In this document: positions 48,766 through 60,181 of the stretch, piece by piece
Position numbering within the stretch: position 1 is the stretch's first letter
Layout of the letters: each line of letters starts with the position of its first letter
From: Betaproteobacteria bacterium
GTDB lineage: Bacteria > Pseudomonadota > Gammaproteobacteria > Burkholderiales > Burkholderiaceae_C
DNA length: 64,000 bases
Direction of reading: 5' to 3'
NCBI GenBank assembly: GCA_947453725.1
Contig: CANGHH010000004.1
Coordinates: 268,119 to 332,118 of the forward strand
The notes under the pieces: generated by a model
What the model was told of the DNA's origin: nothing
The model's input: the letters and a program-made list of their open reading frames with translations, nothing else
Databases searched by the model: none
Program-made: the position numbers and the translations under genes

Positions 48766-49752
48766 TCAGCGCTTGTCGAGGCCCTGCGGGGGCCAGTTTT
48801 CGAGGCGAGCGCCCAGCGTGAGACCACGCGAAGCCAGCACTTCCTTGATTTCGTTCAGGCTCTTGCGGCCCAGGTTCGGCGTCTTCAGCAGTTCCGTTTC
48901 CGTACGCTGGATCAGATCGCCGATGTAGTAGATGTTCTCGGCCTTCAGGCAATTCGCCGAACGCACCGTCAGTTCAAGTTCGTCAACAGGACGCAGCAGG
49001 ATCGGATCGAATGGTGTCGGACGCGACACCTGCGGCACCATGCTGTCCAGCGGGCTCGGATCGATCTGAGCGAAGAAGGCGAGTTGCTCGACCAGGATGC
49101 GGGCGCTCTGGCGGATCGCTTCTTCCGGCGGGATGGCGCCGTTCGTCTCGATCTCCATGACCAGCTTGTCCAGGTCGGTCCGCTGCTCGACGCGGGCATT
49201 CTCGACCGAATAGCTGACGCGGCGCACCGGCGAGAACGACGCATCGAGAACGATGCGCCCGATGCTCTTGGTCGGCTCGTCACCATAGCGACGCAGGTTG
49301 CCTGGCACGTAACCGCGGCCCTTTTCGACCTTGATCTGCATGTCCAGCTTGCCACCATGCGACAGGTGGGCAATGACGTGCTCGGGGTTGATGATCTCGA
49401 CGTCGTGCGGCGTCTGGATGTCGGCGGCCGTCACGGCGCCTTCGCCTTCCTTGCGCAGAACCAGCGTCACCTCGTCGCGATTGTGCAGGCGGAAGACGAC
49501 GCCCTTCAGGTTCAGCATGATGTGGACGACGTCTTCCTGCACGCCATCGATCGCCGAGTACTCATGGAGCACACCGGCGATGGTCACTTCGGTCGGCGCA
49601 TAGCCCACCATCGAGGACAACAGCACACGACGCAGCGCATTGCCGAGGGTGTGCCCGTAGCCACGCTCGAAAGGCTCGAGAGTGGCTTTGGCGCGGTGGC
49701 CGCCGAGCGGCTCGACCAAGATGGCCTTGGGCTTGAGAAGTGTGGTTTGCAT
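48766..49752 (-). CDS. rpoA: RNA polymerase subunit alpha
   Basis: [48 protein letters not shown]. Confidence 0.98.
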   Translation of the reverse strand: MQTTLLKPKAILVEPLGGHRAKATLEPFERGYGHTLGNALRRVLLSSMVGYAPTEVTIAGVLHEYSAIDGVQEDVVHIMLNLKGVVFRLHNRDEVTLVLRKEGEGAVTAADIQTPHDVEIINPEHVIAHLSHGGKLDMQIKVEKGRGYVPGNLRRYGDEPTKSIGRIVLDASFSPVRRVSYSVENARVEQRTDLDKLVMEIETNGAIPPEEAIRQSARILVEQLAFFAQIDPSPLDSMVPQVSRPTPFDPILLRPVDELELTVRSANCLKAENIYYIGDLIQRTETELLKTPNLGRKSLNEIKEVLASRGLTLGARLENWPPQGLDKR

Positions 49753-49861
49753 GTGTTCTTTAGTTCCTGTCAATACCCTCGGCTCGTTACACCGATAAGG
49801 CTGATGGACCGCGCCGGGTCGGGTGCTAGTCGCTTCGTACCCGGCACGCGAAGCAACGAAA

Positions 49862-49894
49862 AACGGGCGCCGACCTCAGGCCAGCCCGCCCGTT
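49862..49894 (-). terminator. Terminator-like/attenuator hairpin between rpsD and rpoA
   Basis: Minus-strand AACGGGCG...CGCCCGTT stem followed by a short T run (CGCCCGTTTTTCG). Confidence 0.5.
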
Positions 49895-49902
49895 CATCCG
49901 TC

Positions 49903-50526
49903 TTATCTCGAATACAGCTCGACGATCAGGGCTTCCTTGATCTCCGCGCCGTGCTGATCGCGGTCAGGAACCTTCTTGAAGGTCCCTTCCATCTTGGTGG
50001 CGTCGACAGCAACCCAATCAGCCAGGCCGATCGATTGAGCCAGCTTCAGCGCTTCGGTGACGCGCAATTGCGCCTTCGACTTGTCACGCATGCTGACCGT
50101 GTCACCAGCCTTGACCTGGTACGAAGGGATGTTCACGACGATGCCGTTGACCATCAGCGCCTTGTGCGACACCAGCTGGCGGGCCTCGGCGCGCGTCGAG
50201 CCGAAACCCATGCGGTAGACCACGTTGTCCAGGCGGCACTCGAGCAGCGCCAGCAGATTGGCACCGGTGTTGCCCTTGCGACGCTCGGCTTCAGCGAAGT
50301 AGCGGCGGAACTGACGCTCCAGCACACCATACATGCGCTTGACCTTCTGCTTTTCACGCAGTTGCATGCCGTAGTCGGAAGTCCGCGAACCGCTGGTGCG
50401 GCCGTGCTGACCCGGCTTGCTGTCGAACTTGGCCTTGTCGCTGATCGAGCGACGCGCGCTCTTCAGGTAGAGGTCGGTGCCTTCACGGCGGGAAAGTTTG
50501 GCCTTGGGGCCGAGGTAACGTGCCAC
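49903..50526 (-). CDS. rpsD: 30S ribosomal protein S4
   Basis: [42 protein letters not shown]. Confidence 0.98.
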   Translation of the reverse strand: MARYLGPKAKLSRREGTDLYLKSARRSISDKAKFDSKPGQHGRTSGSRTSDYGMQLREKQKVKRMYGVLERQFRRYFAEAERRKGNTGANLLALLECRLDNVVYRMGFGSTRAEARQLVSHKALMVNGIVVNIPSYQVKAGDTVSMRDKSKAQLRVTEALKLAQSIGLADWVAVDATKMEGTFKKVPDRDQHGAEIKEALIVELYSR

Positions 50527-50634
50527 TTGCTTGTCCTCTGGGTTCTATCTGACGCGGCAGCAGGCCTGCGTGCAGGCCGCCCGCGCGAGTCCGGCAACGA
50601 TGAATCGTGGTGCTCGGACGGTGGGCTTGAAGGC

Positions 50635-50694
50635 GCGGTTCAAAATCGAACCGCTTTCAGGAAAACAGCCGGCTTGCGTGAAGGCTTGCCGGCT
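50635..50694 (-). promoter_or_regulatory. Two consecutive hairpins upstream of rpsD
   Basis: Inverted repeats AGCCGGC/GCCGGCT (50667-50694) and GCGGTTC/GAACCGC (50635-50654) in the 231-bp rpsK-rpsD gap. Confidence 0.45.
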
Positions 50695-50757
50695 TCGGGT
50701 AACTTTTGATTGTAGCCGCAGCAGCTGGAAACTGCCGACAGCCCAACCGGATCGGAC

Positions 50758-51162
50758 TCAGATGCGGCGGCGCTTCTGCGGACGGCAACCGTTGTGCGGC
50801 ACCGGCGTCACGTCGCTGATCGAATTGATGCGGATGCCGAGCGAAGCCAGGGCACGCACACTGGACTCACGGCCAGGGCCCGGGCCCTTGATCCGGACGT
50901 CCAGATTCTTGATGCCCTGCTCTTGCGCTGCGCGGCCGCACACCTCAGCCGCGACCTGGGCGGCGAAGGGCGTGCTCTTGCGGGAACCCTTGAAGCCCTG
51001 ACCACCGCTGGACGCCCAGGCGAGAGCGCCACCCTGGCGATCGGTGATCGTGATGATGGTGTTGTTGAACGACGCGTGAACGTGCGCGATGCCATCCGCC
51101 ACGTTCTTGCGGACTTTCTTGCTCACGCGGCGAGCGGCGGTATTGACGGGTGCCTTGGCCAT
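50758..51162 (-). CDS. rpsK: 30S ribosomal protein S11
   Basis: '[46 protein letters not shown]'. Confidence 0.98.
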   Translation of the reverse strand: MAKAPVNTAARRVSKKVRKNVADGIAHVHASFNNTIITITDRQGGALAWASSGGQGFKGSRKSTPFAAQVAAEVCGRAAQEQGIKNLDVRIKGPGPGRESSVRALASLGIRINSISDVTPVPHNGCRPQKRRRI

Positions 51163-51207
51163 GTCTTGACTCTTTCAGTGTTGCGGCTGCTGGTCCGAAG
51201 ACTCGGC

Positions 51208-51573
51208 TTATTTCTTGAGCGCCGCGGCGCCCTTGCGCGGACCCTTGCGGGTGCGTGCGTTGGTGCGCGTGCGCTGACCGCGGACCGGCAAGCCACGACG
51301 GTGGCGAAAGCCCCGGTAGCAGCCGAGGTCCATCAAGCGCTTGATGCTGATCGAAAGTTCGCGACGCAGGTCGCCTTCGATCGTCATGCGGCCGATCTCC
51401 TCACGGATCTTTTCCAGATCGGTGTCGGACAGGTCCTTGATCTTCTTCGAGAACGGAATGCCGGCCACGGTGCAGATTTTCTGCGCCGTGGTGCGGCCGA
51501 TGCCGTAAATCGAGGTCAGACCGATTTCCGCGTGCTTGTGCGGCGGAATGTTGATGCCGGCAATGCGTGCCAT
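51208..51573 (-). CDS. rpsM: 30S ribosomal protein S13
   Basis: [34 protein letters not shown]...[19 protein letters not shown]. Confidence 0.98.
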   Translation of the reverse strand: MARIAGINIPPHKHAEIGLTSIYGIGRTTAQKICTVAGIPFSKKIKDLSDTDLEKIREEIGRMTIEGDLRRELSISIKRLMDLGCYRGFRHRRGLPVRGQRTRTNARTRKGPRKGAAALKK

Positions 51574-51586
51574 GTTGTTCCTTAAA

Positions 51587-51700
51587 TCAGCCTTGACGCT
51601 GCTTGTGACGCGGGTCGGTGCAAATCACACGAACCACACCCTTGCGGCGCACGATCTTGCAATTGCGGCACATCTTCTTGACGGAAGCGGCGACTTTCAT
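51587..51700 (-). CDS. rpmJ: 50S ribosomal protein L36
   Basis: Manual translation [37 protein letters not shown]; absent from the supplied ORF track because it is short. Confidence 0.96.
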   Translation of the reverse strand: MKVAASVKKMCRNCKIVRRKGVVRVICTDPRHKQRQG

Positions 51701-51718
51701 GGTCTTCTCCGATTGACC

Positions 51719-51937
51719 TTATTTGGCGCGGAAAACAATCCGCGCACGACTCAAATCGTAGGGTGTGAGCTCGACAGTCACCTTGTCACCAGGCAGGATG
51801 CGGATGTAGTGCATGCGCATCTTGCCGGAGATGTGGCCGAGAACCACGTGCCCGTTTTCCAGTTTGACCCGGAAGGTGGCGTTGGGGAGATTCTCAAGAA
51901 TCTCGCCTTGCATCTGGATGGCATCGTCTTTTGACAT
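51719..51937 (-). CDS. infA: Translation initiation factor IF-1
   Basis: [72 protein letters not shown]. Confidence 0.97.
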   Translation of the reverse strand: MSKDDAIQMQGEILENLPNATFRVKLENGHVVLGHISGKMRMHYIRILPGDKVTVELTPYDLSRARIVFRAK

Positions 51938-51938
51938 A

Positions 51939-53249
51939 TCAGCTCGTCTTGAAGTTGGCCTTCTTGAGGAGCGATTCGTACTGCTGGCTCATCACGTAAC
52001 TTTGAACCTGCGCCCAGAAGTCCATCGTGACCACCACGATGATCAACAAGGACGTGCCGCCGAAATAGAAAGGCACGTTGTACTTCAGGACCAGGAACTC
52101 GGGCAAGAGACAAACGGCGGTGATGTAAATCGCACCCGCCAAGGTCAGTCGACCCAGAATTCGATCAATGTGCTTGGCAGTCTGATCACCCGGACGAATG
52201 CCCGGAATGAAGGCACCGCTCTTCTTCAGGTTATCTGCCGTCTCCCGGCTGTTGAAGACCAACGCCGTGTAAAAGAAGCAGAAGAAAACAATCATCGACG
52301 CGTACAACAAAACGTAAACCGGCTGCCCTGGGGACAGACCCGCAGCAAGGTCCTTCAACCACCGCAGGCCCTCACCCGTCGCGAACCAACCTACCACCGT
52401 CGCCGGCAAGAGGATGATGGAACTGGCGAAGATTGGTGGAATCACACCGGACATGTTCAGCTTCAGGGGCAGGTGCGACGACTGACCGCCATAAACCTTG
52501 TTGCCGACCTGACGCTTGGCGTAATTGACCAAGATCTTTCGCTGGCCCCGCTCGACGAACACGACCGCAAAGGTCACAAAACCGATGACTGCGATGATGA
52601 ACAGACAAGCCACCGGGTTCATGGCGCCAGTGCGCACCAGCTCGAACAGACCGGCGATGGCATTGGGCAAGCCCGCAACGATGCCACTGAAGATCAAGAT
52701 AGAAATGCCGTTACCCAGTCCACGCTCGGTGATCTGCTCACCCAGCCACATCAGAAACATGGTACCGGCCACCAAACTGACCACTGTCGTCAAGCGGAAA
52801 CCGAAACCAGGCGACAGCACCAGACCCTGCGATCCTTCGAGCGCGAGGGCGATACCCAGGCTCTGGAAAATCGCCAAACCCAAGGTACCGTAACGGGTGT
52901 ACTGCGTGATCTTGCGCTTGCCGGCTTCGCCCTCTTTCTTGATAGCCTCCAGCGAAGGAACCACGTAGCTCATCAGTTGCATGATGATCGACGCACTGAT
53001 GTACGGCATGATGCCCAAGGCAAAGACACTGAAGCGACTCAGTGCGCCGCCACTGAACATGCTGAACATGCCCAGAATCCCGCCGCTCTGGCTCTTGAAG
53101 AACTGTGCGAATGCAGCAGAGTCTATGCCTGGCACTGGGATGTGCCCGCCAATCCGGTAGACGACCAGCGCCAGCAACAAGAACACGACCCGCCTTTGCA
53201 GGTCGCCGAACTTGCCGCTCTTGGCCAGCTGATTCGCGTTCGTTGCCAC
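51939..53249 (-). CDS. secY: Preprotein translocase subunit SecY
   Basis: '[25 protein letters not shown]', multi-TM, '[22 protein letters not shown]'. Confidence 0.98.
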   Translation of the reverse strand: MATNANQLAKSGKFGDLQRRVVFLLLALVVYRIGGHIPVPGIDSAAFAQFFKSQSGGILGMFSMFSGGALSRFSVFALGIMPYISASIIMQLMSYVVPSLEAIKKEGEAGKRKITQYTRYGTLGLAIFQSLGIALALEGSQGLVLSPGFGFRLTTVVSLVAGTMFLMWLGEQITERGLGNGISILIFSGIVAGLPNAIAGLFELVRTGAMNPVACLFIIAVIGFVTFAVVFVERGQRKILVNYAKRQVGNKVYGGQSSHLPLKLNMSGVIPPIFASSIILLPATVVGWFATGEGLRWLKDLAAGLSPGQPVYVLLYASMIVFFCFFYTALVFNSRETADNLKKSGAFIPGIRPGDQTAKHIDRILGRLTLAGAIYITAVCLLPEFLVLKYNVPFYFGGTSLLIIVVVTMDFWAQVQSYVMSQQYESLLKKANFKTS

Positions 53250-53263
53250 TTGAAACCGGTTCC

Positions 53264-53716
53264 TTAGGCAGCAACTGCGCCGGTGCTCTCGATGGAGCCA
53301 CCCAGCGCTTCGATGCTGACCTTGGCGCCAGCGGTCGCAGCGATACCCTTGAGCACCACCTTGATCGTCAGCTCACCCGACTTGATCACCTTGACGTACT
53401 TGATCAACTGGCCGACCAGGCCTGCGGCCTTCAGCGTCAGCAGGTCGACTTCGTCAGCGCCCAGGCGCTCCAGATCGGTCAAGGTGACCTGACCGTTGAA
53501 CTTCAGCTGGGCCGACTTGAAGCCACGCTTCGGAAGACGACGCTGCAGCGGCATCTGGCCGCCTTCGAAACCGACCTTGTGGAAACCACCAGCCCGGCTC
53601 TTTTGACCCTTGTGACCGCGACCTGCGGTCTTGCCCAGGCCCGAACCGATGCCGCGACCCACACGGCGCCGCGACTTCTTGCTGCCCTCTGAGGGCTTGA
53701 TCGTGTTGATGAACAT
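53264..53716 (-). CDS. rplO: 50S ribosomal protein L15
   Basis: '[37 protein letters not shown]'. Confidence 0.98.
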   Translation of the reverse strand: MFINTIKPSEGSKKSRRRVGRGIGSGLGKTAGRGHKGQKSRAGGFHKVGFEGGQMPLQRRLPKRGFKSAQLKFNGQVTLTDLERLGADEVDLLTLKAAGLVGQLIKYVKVIKSGELTIKVVLKGIAATAGAKVSIEALGGSIESTGAVAA

Positions 53717-53898
53717 CAGAGCACCAGAACCAGGTAATCGACCTTGTTGATCATGCCGCGGACAGCCGGCGTGTCTTCCAGCGTGCGCTGGCTGTTGACA
53801 CGACGCAGACCGAGACCACGGATGGTGTCACGGTGCGACTGACGAGTACCGGCCACGCTCTTGACGAGCTTGACGGTGAGGGTCTTCTTTTCAGACAT
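53716..53898 (-). CDS. rpmD: 50S ribosomal protein L30
   Basis: '[49 protein letters not shown]'. Confidence 0.97.
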   Translation of the reverse strand: MSEKKTLTVKLVKSVAGTRQSHRDTIRGLGLRRVNSQRTLEDTPAVRGMINKVDYLVLVL

Positions 53899-53918
53899 CG
53901 GAGTTCTCGCTTCAGCGA

Positions 53919-54437
53919 TCAGTTGAAGATGTCTTCAACGGACTTGCCGCGCTTGGCAGCGACTTGAGCCGGCGTCGTCGAGCGCTTCAGCGCGTCGAGG
54001 GTGGCACGGACCATGTTGTAAGGGTTGCTCGAGCCGAGGCTCTTGGCAACGATGTCAGTCACGCCCATGACTTCGAACACAGCGCGCATCGGGCCGCCGG
54101 CGATGATGCCGTCACCCGACTTGGCCGGCGCCATCAGCACCTTGGCCGCACCGTGCTCACCGCGCACGTTGTGCTGGATCGTGCCGTTGCGCAGCTGCAC
54201 CTTGATCATGTTGCGACGCGCCGATTCCATGGCCTTCTGCACGGCCACCGGAACTTCCTTGGCCTTGCCCTTGCCCATGCCGATGCGGCCATCGCCATCA
54301 CCCACGACGGTGAGTGCAGCGAAGCTCAGGGTACGGCCGCCCTTGACGACCTTGGTCACGCGGTTGACCGCGATCATCTTTTCCTTGAGCCCGTCGTCAT
54401 TCGCTTCGGTCTGCGCGCGGGGAGTGAACTTTGCCAT
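53919..54437 (-). CDS. rpsE: 30S ribosomal protein S5
   Basis: '[45 protein letters not shown]'. Confidence 0.98.
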   Translation of the reverse strand: MAKFTPRAQTEANDDGLKEKMIAVNRVTKVVKGGRTLSFAALTVVGDGDGRIGMGKGKAKEVPVAVQKAMESARRNMIKVQLRNGTIQHNVRGEHGAAKVLMAPAKSGDGIIAGGPMRAVFEVMGVTDIVAKSLGSSNPYNMVRATLDALKRSTTPAQVAAKRGKSVEDIFN

Positions 54438-54464
54438 CTTGATATTCCTGTGATCAGTCTTGGC

Positions 54465-54833
54465 TTAGAACTGGAGGCCGGCTTCGCGAGCCGCGTCTGC
54501 CAGAGCCTTGACGCGACCGTGATAGGCGAAGCCCGAACGGTCGAATGCCACCTTTTCGATGCCGGCGGCCTTGGCCTTCTCGGCGATCCGCTTGCCGATC
54601 AACGATGCAGCGGCTGTGTTGCCGCCCTTGCCTTCGGCGCCCAGCTGCGTGCGAACTTCCTTCTCCGCCGTGGACGCGCTGGCCAGGACCTGCGTGCCAT
54701 CGCTGGAGACGATGCTGGCGTAGATGTGCAGGTTGGAGCGGTGCACCGCCAGCCGCACAGCACCCTGCAGTGCGATGCGCACACGGGTCTGGCGCGAACG
54801 GCGCAGGCGTTGTTCTTTCTTGGTCATGCTCAT
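54465..54833 (-). CDS. rplR: 50S ribosomal protein L18
   Basis: '[35 protein letters not shown]...[26 protein letters not shown]'. Confidence 0.97.
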   Translation of the reverse strand: MSMTKKEQRLRRSRQTRVRIALQGAVRLAVHRSNLHIYASIVSSDGTQVLASASTAEKEVRTQLGAEGKGGNTAAASLIGKRIAEKAKAAGIEKVAFDRSGFAYHGRVKALADAAREAGLQF

Positions 54834-54844
54834 CGCAACGCTCC

Positions 54845-55378
54845 TTACTTCTTCTTCGTCTCTTTGATCGTGACCCGCTCACCGACGTAGCGGATACCCT
54901 TGCCCTTGTAGGGCTCAGGCGGACGGAACGCACGGACTTCAGCAGCCAGCTGGCCAACCACCTGACGATCAGGGCCCGAGATCACGATCTCGGTCTGCGT
55001 CGGCGTCGCCACCTTGATGCCCACCGGCATATCCTTCACGACGGGATGCGAGAAGCCGATCTGGAGATTCAGCTTCTGGCCCGCGGCCTGGGCACGAAAA
55101 CCCACGCCAACCAGGCTGAGTCGCTTCTCGAAGCCCTTGCTCACGCCGCCGACCATGTTGGCGACCAGCGCACGCATCGTGCCGCTCATCGCATCAGCGG
55201 CCGACGAGTCATTGGCCGGTGAGAACGTCAAGGTGCCAGCATCGTTGTGGATGACAACCAGCGGGTTCAGCGGCCGCACCAGCGTGCCGTTGCTGCCCTT
55301 GATGGTGATCTGCTCTGCCGAGATCGCCACGTCGACACCTTGCGGCACGGCGACGGGCATTTTTCCTACGCGGGACAT
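54845..55378 (-). CDS. rplF: 50S ribosomal protein L6
   Basis: '[17 protein letters not shown]...[29 protein letters not shown]'. Confidence 0.98.
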   Translation of the reverse strand: MSRVGKMPVAVPQGVDVAISAEQITIKGSNGTLVRPLNPLVVIHNDAGTLTFSPANDSSAADAMSGTMRALVANMVGGVSKGFEKRLSLVGVGFRAQAAGQKLNLQIGFSHPVVKDMPVGIKVATPTQTEIVISGPDRQVVGQLAAEVRAFRPPEPYKGKGIRYVGERVTIKETKKK

Positions 55379-55391
55379 AGCGTTGCTCCCC

Positions 55392-55787
55392 TTAAGCCAC
55401 GTAGCAAAGGACTTCGCCACCGACACCGGTCTGACGAGCCTTGCGATCGGTCATGACACCCTTGGGCGTGGTGACGATCGCCACACCCAGGCCATTCATC
55501 ACCTGCGGGATGGCGTCGCGCCCCTTGTAGATCCGAAGACCCGGGCGGCTCACGCGCTCGATGCGCTCGATGACCGGGCGACCAGCGTAATACTTCAATG
55601 CGATTTCGAGTTCAGCCTTGCCGCCCTCGTTATGCACCACGTAACCGTCGATGTAACCCTCGTCTTTCAGCACCTGCGCGATAGCGATCTTCAACTTTGA
55701 AGAAGGCATCTTGACGGCCGACTTGTCCACTGCTTGCGCATTGCGGATACGGGTCAGCATGTCGGCGATGGGATCACTCATGCTCAT
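55392..55787 (-). CDS. rpsH: 30S ribosomal protein S8
   Basis: '[44 protein letters not shown]'. Confidence 0.98.
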   Translation of the reverse strand: MSMSDPIADMLTRIRNAQAVDKSAVKMPSSKLKIAIAQVLKDEGYIDGYVVHNEGGKAELEIALKYYAGRPVIERIERVSRPGLRIYKGRDAIPQVMNGLGVAIVTTPKGVMTDRKARQTGVGGEVLCYVA

Positions 55788-55814
55788 GAAATTGCTCCTG
55801 ATCTTCTCGCCGGA

Positions 55815-56120
55815 TTACCAGCTGGCCTTGACCATGCCGGGAATGTCACCCTTGAAGGCAAGTTCGCGGATCTTGTTGCGGCCCAGGCCGAACATCTTGA
55901 AGGTGCCACGACCACGACCCGTCAGGGCGCAGCGGTTGCGCAACCGTGTGGGGTTGGCATTGCGGGGAAGCTTCTGCAGTTCGAGCCGAGCCATGTAGCG
56001 CTCTTCATCAGAGCGGTTGGCGTCATTGGAAACAGCCTTCAATTCGGCATATTTCTTGGCGTACTTGGCAACCAGCTTCTCGCGCTTTTCTTGACGCTGG
56101 ATGACGGAAAGTTTGGCCAT
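55815..56120 (-). CDS. rpsN: 30S ribosomal protein S14
   Basis: '[51 protein letters not shown]'. Confidence 0.98.
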   Translation of the reverse strand: MAKLSVIQRQEKREKLVAKYAKKYAELKAVSNDANRSDEERYMARLELQKLPRNANPTRLRNRCALTGRGRGTFKMFGLGRNKIRELAFKGDIPGMVKASW

Positions 56121-56141
56121 TTTTCGTATTCCTTGCTGCGT

Positions 56142-56741
56142 TCAGTTCTTGAACGGGAACTTGAACGCCACGAGCAATGCCTTGCATTCGTCGTCGTTCT
56201 TCGCACTGGTGGTGATGCTGATGTTCATGCCGCGAATCGCATCGATCTTGTCGTAGTCGATTTCCGGAAAGATGATCTGCTCTTTCACCCCGATGTTGTA
56301 ATTACCACGGCCGTCGAAGCTGCGGCCCGAAATACCACGGAAGTCGCGAACACGCGGCAGGGCCACGGTGACGAAACGATCCAGGAATTCGTACATTCGC
56401 ACGCCGCGCAGCGTCACCATCGTTCCGATGGCTTGGTTTTCGCGGATCTTGAAACCGGCGATCGGCTTCTTGCTCATCGTGACGACAGGCTTCTGGCCGG
56501 CGATCTTGGTGAGGTCACCCACGGCAGCGTCCATGACCTTCTTGTCCGAGACCGCTTCGCTCACACCCATGTTCAAGGTGATCTTCGTCAGACGCGGCAC
56601 CTGCATGGTGGACGTGAAGCCGAACTTCGCCATCAATTCGGGAACGATCTTTTCGCGGTAGATGGCCTGCAGGCGCGCTTGCGCAACCGGGCCCTGGTTT
56701 GCCGGGCCCGCTTGGACGTCAGATGCTTGTTTCTTTGCCAT
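56142..56741 (-). CDS. rplE: 50S ribosomal protein L5
   Basis: '[45 protein letters not shown]'. Confidence 0.98.
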   Translation of the reverse strand: MAKKQASDVQAGPANQGPVAQARLQAIYREKIVPELMAKFGFTSTMQVPRLTKITLNMGVSEAVSDKKVMDAAVGDLTKIAGQKPVVTMSKKPIAGFKIRENQAIGTMVTLRGVRMYEFLDRFVTVALPRVRDFRGISGRSFDGRGNYNIGVKEQIIFPEIDYDKIDAIRGMNISITTSAKNDDECKALLVAFKFPFKN

Positions 56742-56746
56742 TTGAA

Positions 56747-57064
56747 TCAGGCCTTGATTTCTTCGCCGCTCGACTTGAAGACGCGAATCTTCTTGCCGCC
56801 ATCGACCAGCTTGATGCCCACGCGATCGGCCTTGCCGGTGGCGGGGTTGAAGATGGCCACATTCGACTGGTCAATCGGCATCGTCTTGTCGACCACACCG
56901 CCCGTCGTGCCCTTGAGCGGGTTCGGCTTCACGTGCTTCTTGGCCACGTTGACGCCTTCGACGACGATCTTGCTCTCGTCGACGCGCAACGAGACGGTGC
57001 CGCGCTTGCCCTTGTCGCGCCCGGTGGTCACGATGACCTGGTCGCCTTTGCGTATCTTGTTCAT
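56747..57064 (-). CDS. rplX: 50S ribosomal protein L24
   Basis: '[49 protein letters not shown]'. Confidence 0.98.
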   Translation of the reverse strand: MNKIRKGDQVIVTTGRDKGKRGTVSLRVDESKIVVEGVNVAKKHVKPNPLKGTTGGVVDKTMPIDQSNVAIFNPATGKADRVGIKLVDGGKKIRVFKSSGEEIKA

Positions 57065-57087
57065 GTTCGGTGTCCTTGCGACGCGCT

Positions 57088-57456
57088 TTACAGCACTTCC
57101 GGAGCCAGCGAAACGATCTTCATGAAGCGCTCGGTGCGCAATTCACGCGTCACCGGGCCGAAGATGCGGGTGCCGATAGGCTCAAGCTTGGCGTTGAGCA
57201 ACACGGCGGCATTGGCGTCAAACTTGATCAAGGAACCGTCTTGACGACGAACGCCCTTGGCGGTGCGAACCACCACAGCGCTGTAGACCTCGCCTTTTTT
57301 GACGCGACTGCGCGGAGCAGCTTCCTTGATGCTGACCTTGATCACGTCACCGATGCCAGCGTACCGACGCTTGGAGCCGCCGAGTACCTTGATGCACATG
57401 ACGGATTTGGCACCCGTGTTGTCGGCTACATCGAGCCGAGTTTGCATTTGGATCAT
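57088..57456 (-). CDS. rplN: 50S ribosomal protein L14
   Basis: '[49 protein letters not shown]'. Confidence 0.98.
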   Translation of the reverse strand: MIQMQTRLDVADNTGAKSVMCIKVLGGSKRRYAGIGDVIKVSIKEAAPRSRVKKGEVYSAVVVRTAKGVRRQDGSLIKFDANAAVLLNAKLEPIGTRIFGPVTRELRTERFMKIVSLAPEVL

Positions 57457-57676
57457 TGTGTCTGTCTCCCCAACTTGCCCGCTGCTCTGGTTTTTCAACC
57501 TGCCGCGGCCAGTCTTGGGCCCGTGTATGGGTGGATCTGCTCGCCTTGATGTAACTTGGCAGGTTCGGCTTGCAACCGTCAACCTCTTTGTCGCTACGCG
57601 AGCAGCGAAGCATTCGAGTATGGCACGAGATGCGAAGCGGTGTCAACCCACCGGCGCGCATTTCTTACCAAGCCGT

Positions 57677-58192
57677 TCAACTGAGCAAAGCCTGTGCTTG
57701 CGCCAGCATCGTGGCCGCATCGCTGACTTCGAACTTGCCGGGGCCCTCGATGTTCAAGGACTTGACCACGCCGTCGACCACCAACATCGAATAGCGCTGC
57801 GAACGCACGCCCATGCCGCGGGCGGTCAGGTCCAACGTCAGGCCTGTCGCCTTGGTGAAGTCAGCGCTGCCGTCGGCCATCATTCGAACCTTGCCGCCGG
57901 TGTGCTGGTCGCGCCCCCACGCGCCCATCACAAAGGCGTCGTTGACCGACACGCACCAGATTTCATCGACGCCAGCTGCCTGCAAGGCAGCAGCCTGTGC
58001 AACGTAGCCGGGCACGTGCTGGGCGGAACAGGTCGGCGTGTAAGCACCTGGCAGCGCGAACACCGCCACCTTCTTCCCCGCCGTGGCCTTTTCAATGTCG
58101 AAGGCATTGGGTCCGAGTGAACAGCCGTTGCCCTCGATCTCGATGAATTCGTTCAGACTGCCTGCTGGCAGCTTGTCTCCAACTTTCAACAT
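57677..58192 (-). CDS. Peroxiredoxin (Prx5/AhpE-like)
   Basis: 'VAVFALPGAYTPTCSAQHVPGYVAQAAAL...WCVSVNDAFVMGAWG' Prx5-type active site PGAYTPTCS. Confidence 0.9.
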   Translation of the reverse strand: MLKVGDKLPAGSLNEFIEIEGNGCSLGPNAFDIEKATAGKKVAVFALPGAYTPTCSAQHVPGYVAQAAALQAAGVDEIWCVSVNDAFVMGAWGRDQHTGGKVRMMADGSADFTKATGLTLDLTARGMGVRSQRYSMLVVDGVVKSLNIEGPGKFEVSDAATMLAQAQALLS

Positions 58193-58272
58193 GCGTATGA
58201 CTCCTGGTTGAAACGAAAGCGCGCGGCGGCACGCTGCAGTGAAGGCGCCTGTCGCGAAGCGACGTGGTGTCT

Positions 58273-58315
58273 AAAAAAAACGACCGGGCTGGCTGGTCCA
58301 GGATCCGGTCGTTTT
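58273..58315 (-). terminator. Rho-independent terminator between rpsQ and the peroxiredoxin gene
   Basis: Perfect 11-bp inverted repeat AAAACGACCGG (58277-58287) / CCGGTCGTTTT (58305-58315), with an 8-T run on the minus strand. Confidence 0.82.
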
Positions 58316-58349
58316 GTCGTACCTCTGGGCCTGATCGCCCCTCGCGGAA

Positions 58350-58652
58350 TCAGACCAGCTTGGCCTTTTCAAGCAGCTTGGTCACGGTCCACGACTTGGT
58401 CTTGCTGATCGGACGGCCTTCGGCGATCTCGACCAGGTCACCCATCTTGTACTCGCCCTTTTCGTCATGGGCGTGGTACTTGCGCGACTGCGCAACGATC
58501 TTGCCGTAGAGCTCGTGCGCGGTGCGGCGCTCGACCAGAACGGTGACCGTCTTGGCGCGCTTGTCGCTGACCACGCGGCCGACGAAGGTGCGCGTGTTCT
58601 TGGCCGGCGCTGTCGCAGTGGCACTCACCGGCGTGGCTTGAACTTCGCTCAT
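58350..58652 (-). CDS. rpsQ: 30S ribosomal protein S17
   Basis: '[56 protein letters not shown]'. Confidence 0.97.
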   Translation of the reverse strand: MSEVQATPVSATATAPAKNTRTFVGRVVSDKRAKTVTVLVERRTAHELYGKIVAQSRKYHAHDEKGEYKMGDLVEIAEGRPISKTKSWTVTKLLEKAKLV

Positions 58653-58846
58653 TTGGCGGCCTTCTTCTTTTCCGCAATGATGGTCTTGGCCCGCGCGATG
58701 TCGCGCTTGGTGTTGCCCAGTTGCGTGTGGTTGGTGAGCTGCTGGGTCGCCTTCTGCATGCGCAGGCCGAAATGGGCCTTCAGCAGGTCGGAGACTTCCT
58801 TCTCGAGCGCCGTGATGTCCTTGGCGCGCAGTTCGGATGCTTTCAT
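58649..58846 (-). CDS. rpmC: 50S ribosomal protein L29
   Basis: '[57 protein letters not shown]'. Confidence 0.97.
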   Translation of the reverse strand: MKASELRAKDITALEKEVSDLLKAHFGLRMQKATQQLTNHTQLGNTKRDIARAKTIIAEKKKAAK

Positions 58847-58863
58847 GATCGTTCTCTTTCCGG

Positions 58864-59280
58864 TCAGGTGCCGACCTGGCGCGCAACGAAGGTGCAGCGC
58901 AAGGGCAGTTTGGCGGACGCAAGCTGGAAGGCTTCACGGGCCAATTGCTCGGGCACGCCATTGATTTCGTACAGCACCTTGCCGGGCTGGATCTCGGCCA
59001 CGTAGTACTCGGGGTTGCCCTTGCCGTTACCCATCCGGACTTCGGCCGGCTTCTGCGAGATCGGCTTGTCCGGGAAGATGCGGATGAAGATGCGCCCACC
59101 GCGCTTGATGTGACGCGAAATCGCGCGACGCGCGGCTTCGATCTGGCGCGCGGTGATGCGGCCGCGTTCGGTGGCCTTCAGGCCAAAGTCACCGAACGAC
59201 ACGGCAGCGCCACGGGTGGCGATGCCGGTGTTACGGCCTTTTTGTTCCTTGCGGAACTTGCGACGTGCGGGTTGCAGCAT
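58864..59280 (-). CDS. rplP: 50S ribosomal protein L16
   Basis: '[53 protein letters not shown]'. Confidence 0.98.
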   Translation of the reverse strand: MLQPARRKFRKEQKGRNTGIATRGAAVSFGDFGLKATERGRITARQIEAARRAISRHIKRGGRIFIRIFPDKPISQKPAEVRMGNGKGNPEYYVAEIQPGKVLYEINGVPEQLAREAFQLASAKLPLRCTFVARQVGT

Positions 59281-59282
59281 CG

Positions 59283-60173
59283 TTATTCTCCTTTGGTCTC
59301 GCCAGCGGCGGGCGTGGCCGGCGGACCGGCTCGGCGCACACGCTTGACGGCGGGGCCCTTCGGACCGTCGCCAGCGGGGGCAGCAGGTGCAGCGGAAGGG
59401 CCGGCGTCGGAACGCGGGGCGCCACGGTCACCGCCCGGACGGCCACGGCCGGCGGGAGCACCCGGGCGTCCGTCAGGGCGCGGGCCCCGGCGGTCGCGGC
59501 GGTCGTTGTCGCCTTCGGTCTTGGGCAGTTGCGGCGCATCGCCATTGGCGAGCCGGTCACCACGGTAGACCCAGACCTTCACGCCGATGATGCCGTAGGT
59601 CGTCTTGGCTTCGCTGAAGCCATAGTCGATGTCAGCTTTCAAGGTGTGAAGCGGCACGCGGCCTTCGCGATACCACTCGCAACGGGCGATCTCGATGCCG
59701 TTCAGGCGGCCGGACGACATGATCTTGATGCCCTGAGCGCCCAGACGCATCGCGTTCTGCATCGCTCGCTTCATGGCCCGGCGGAACATGATCCGCTTCT
59801 CGAGCTGCTGCGTGATGCTGTCGGCGATCAGTTGTGCATCGACTTCCGGCTTGCGGATTTCCTCGATGTTGACAGCCACCGGCACGCCCAGGCGGCGCGC
59901 CAGTTCAGCCTTCAGGTTCTCGATGTCTTCGCCTTTCTTGCCGATCACCACGCCCGGACGTGCCGAGAAAATGGTGATGCGGGCGTTCTTGGCCGGACGC
60001 TCGATGAGGATGCGGGAGACAGCGGCGCTCTTCAGCTTGGTCTTCAGGTACTCACGAACCTTCAGGTCTTCGGCCAGCATGCCCGCGAAGTTGCGGTGGT
60101 TCGCGAACCAGCGTGACTGCCAGGCGCGGGTGACCGCAAGACGGAAGCCGGTCGGGTGGATTTTTTGTCCCAT
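59283..60173 (-). CDS. rpsC: 30S ribosomal protein S3 with long low-complexity C-terminal tail
   Basis: '[43 protein letters not shown]', KH domain; tail rich in R/G/P/A. Confidence 0.97.
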   Translation of the reverse strand: MGQKIHPTGFRLAVTRAWQSRWFANHRNFAGMLAEDLKVREYLKTKLKSAAVSRILIERPAKNARITIFSARPGVVIGKKGEDIENLKAELARRLGVPVAVNIEEIRKPEVDAQLIADSITQQLEKRIMFRRAMKRAMQNAMRLGAQGIKIMSSGRLNGIEIARCEWYREGRVPLHTLKADIDYGFSEAKTTYGIIGVKVWVYRGDRLANGDAPQLPKTEGDNDRRDRRGPRPDGRPGAPAGRGRPGGDRGAPRSDAGPSAAPAAPAGDGPKGPAVKRVRRAGPPATPAAGETKGE

Positions 60174-60181
60174 GGTCTCTC

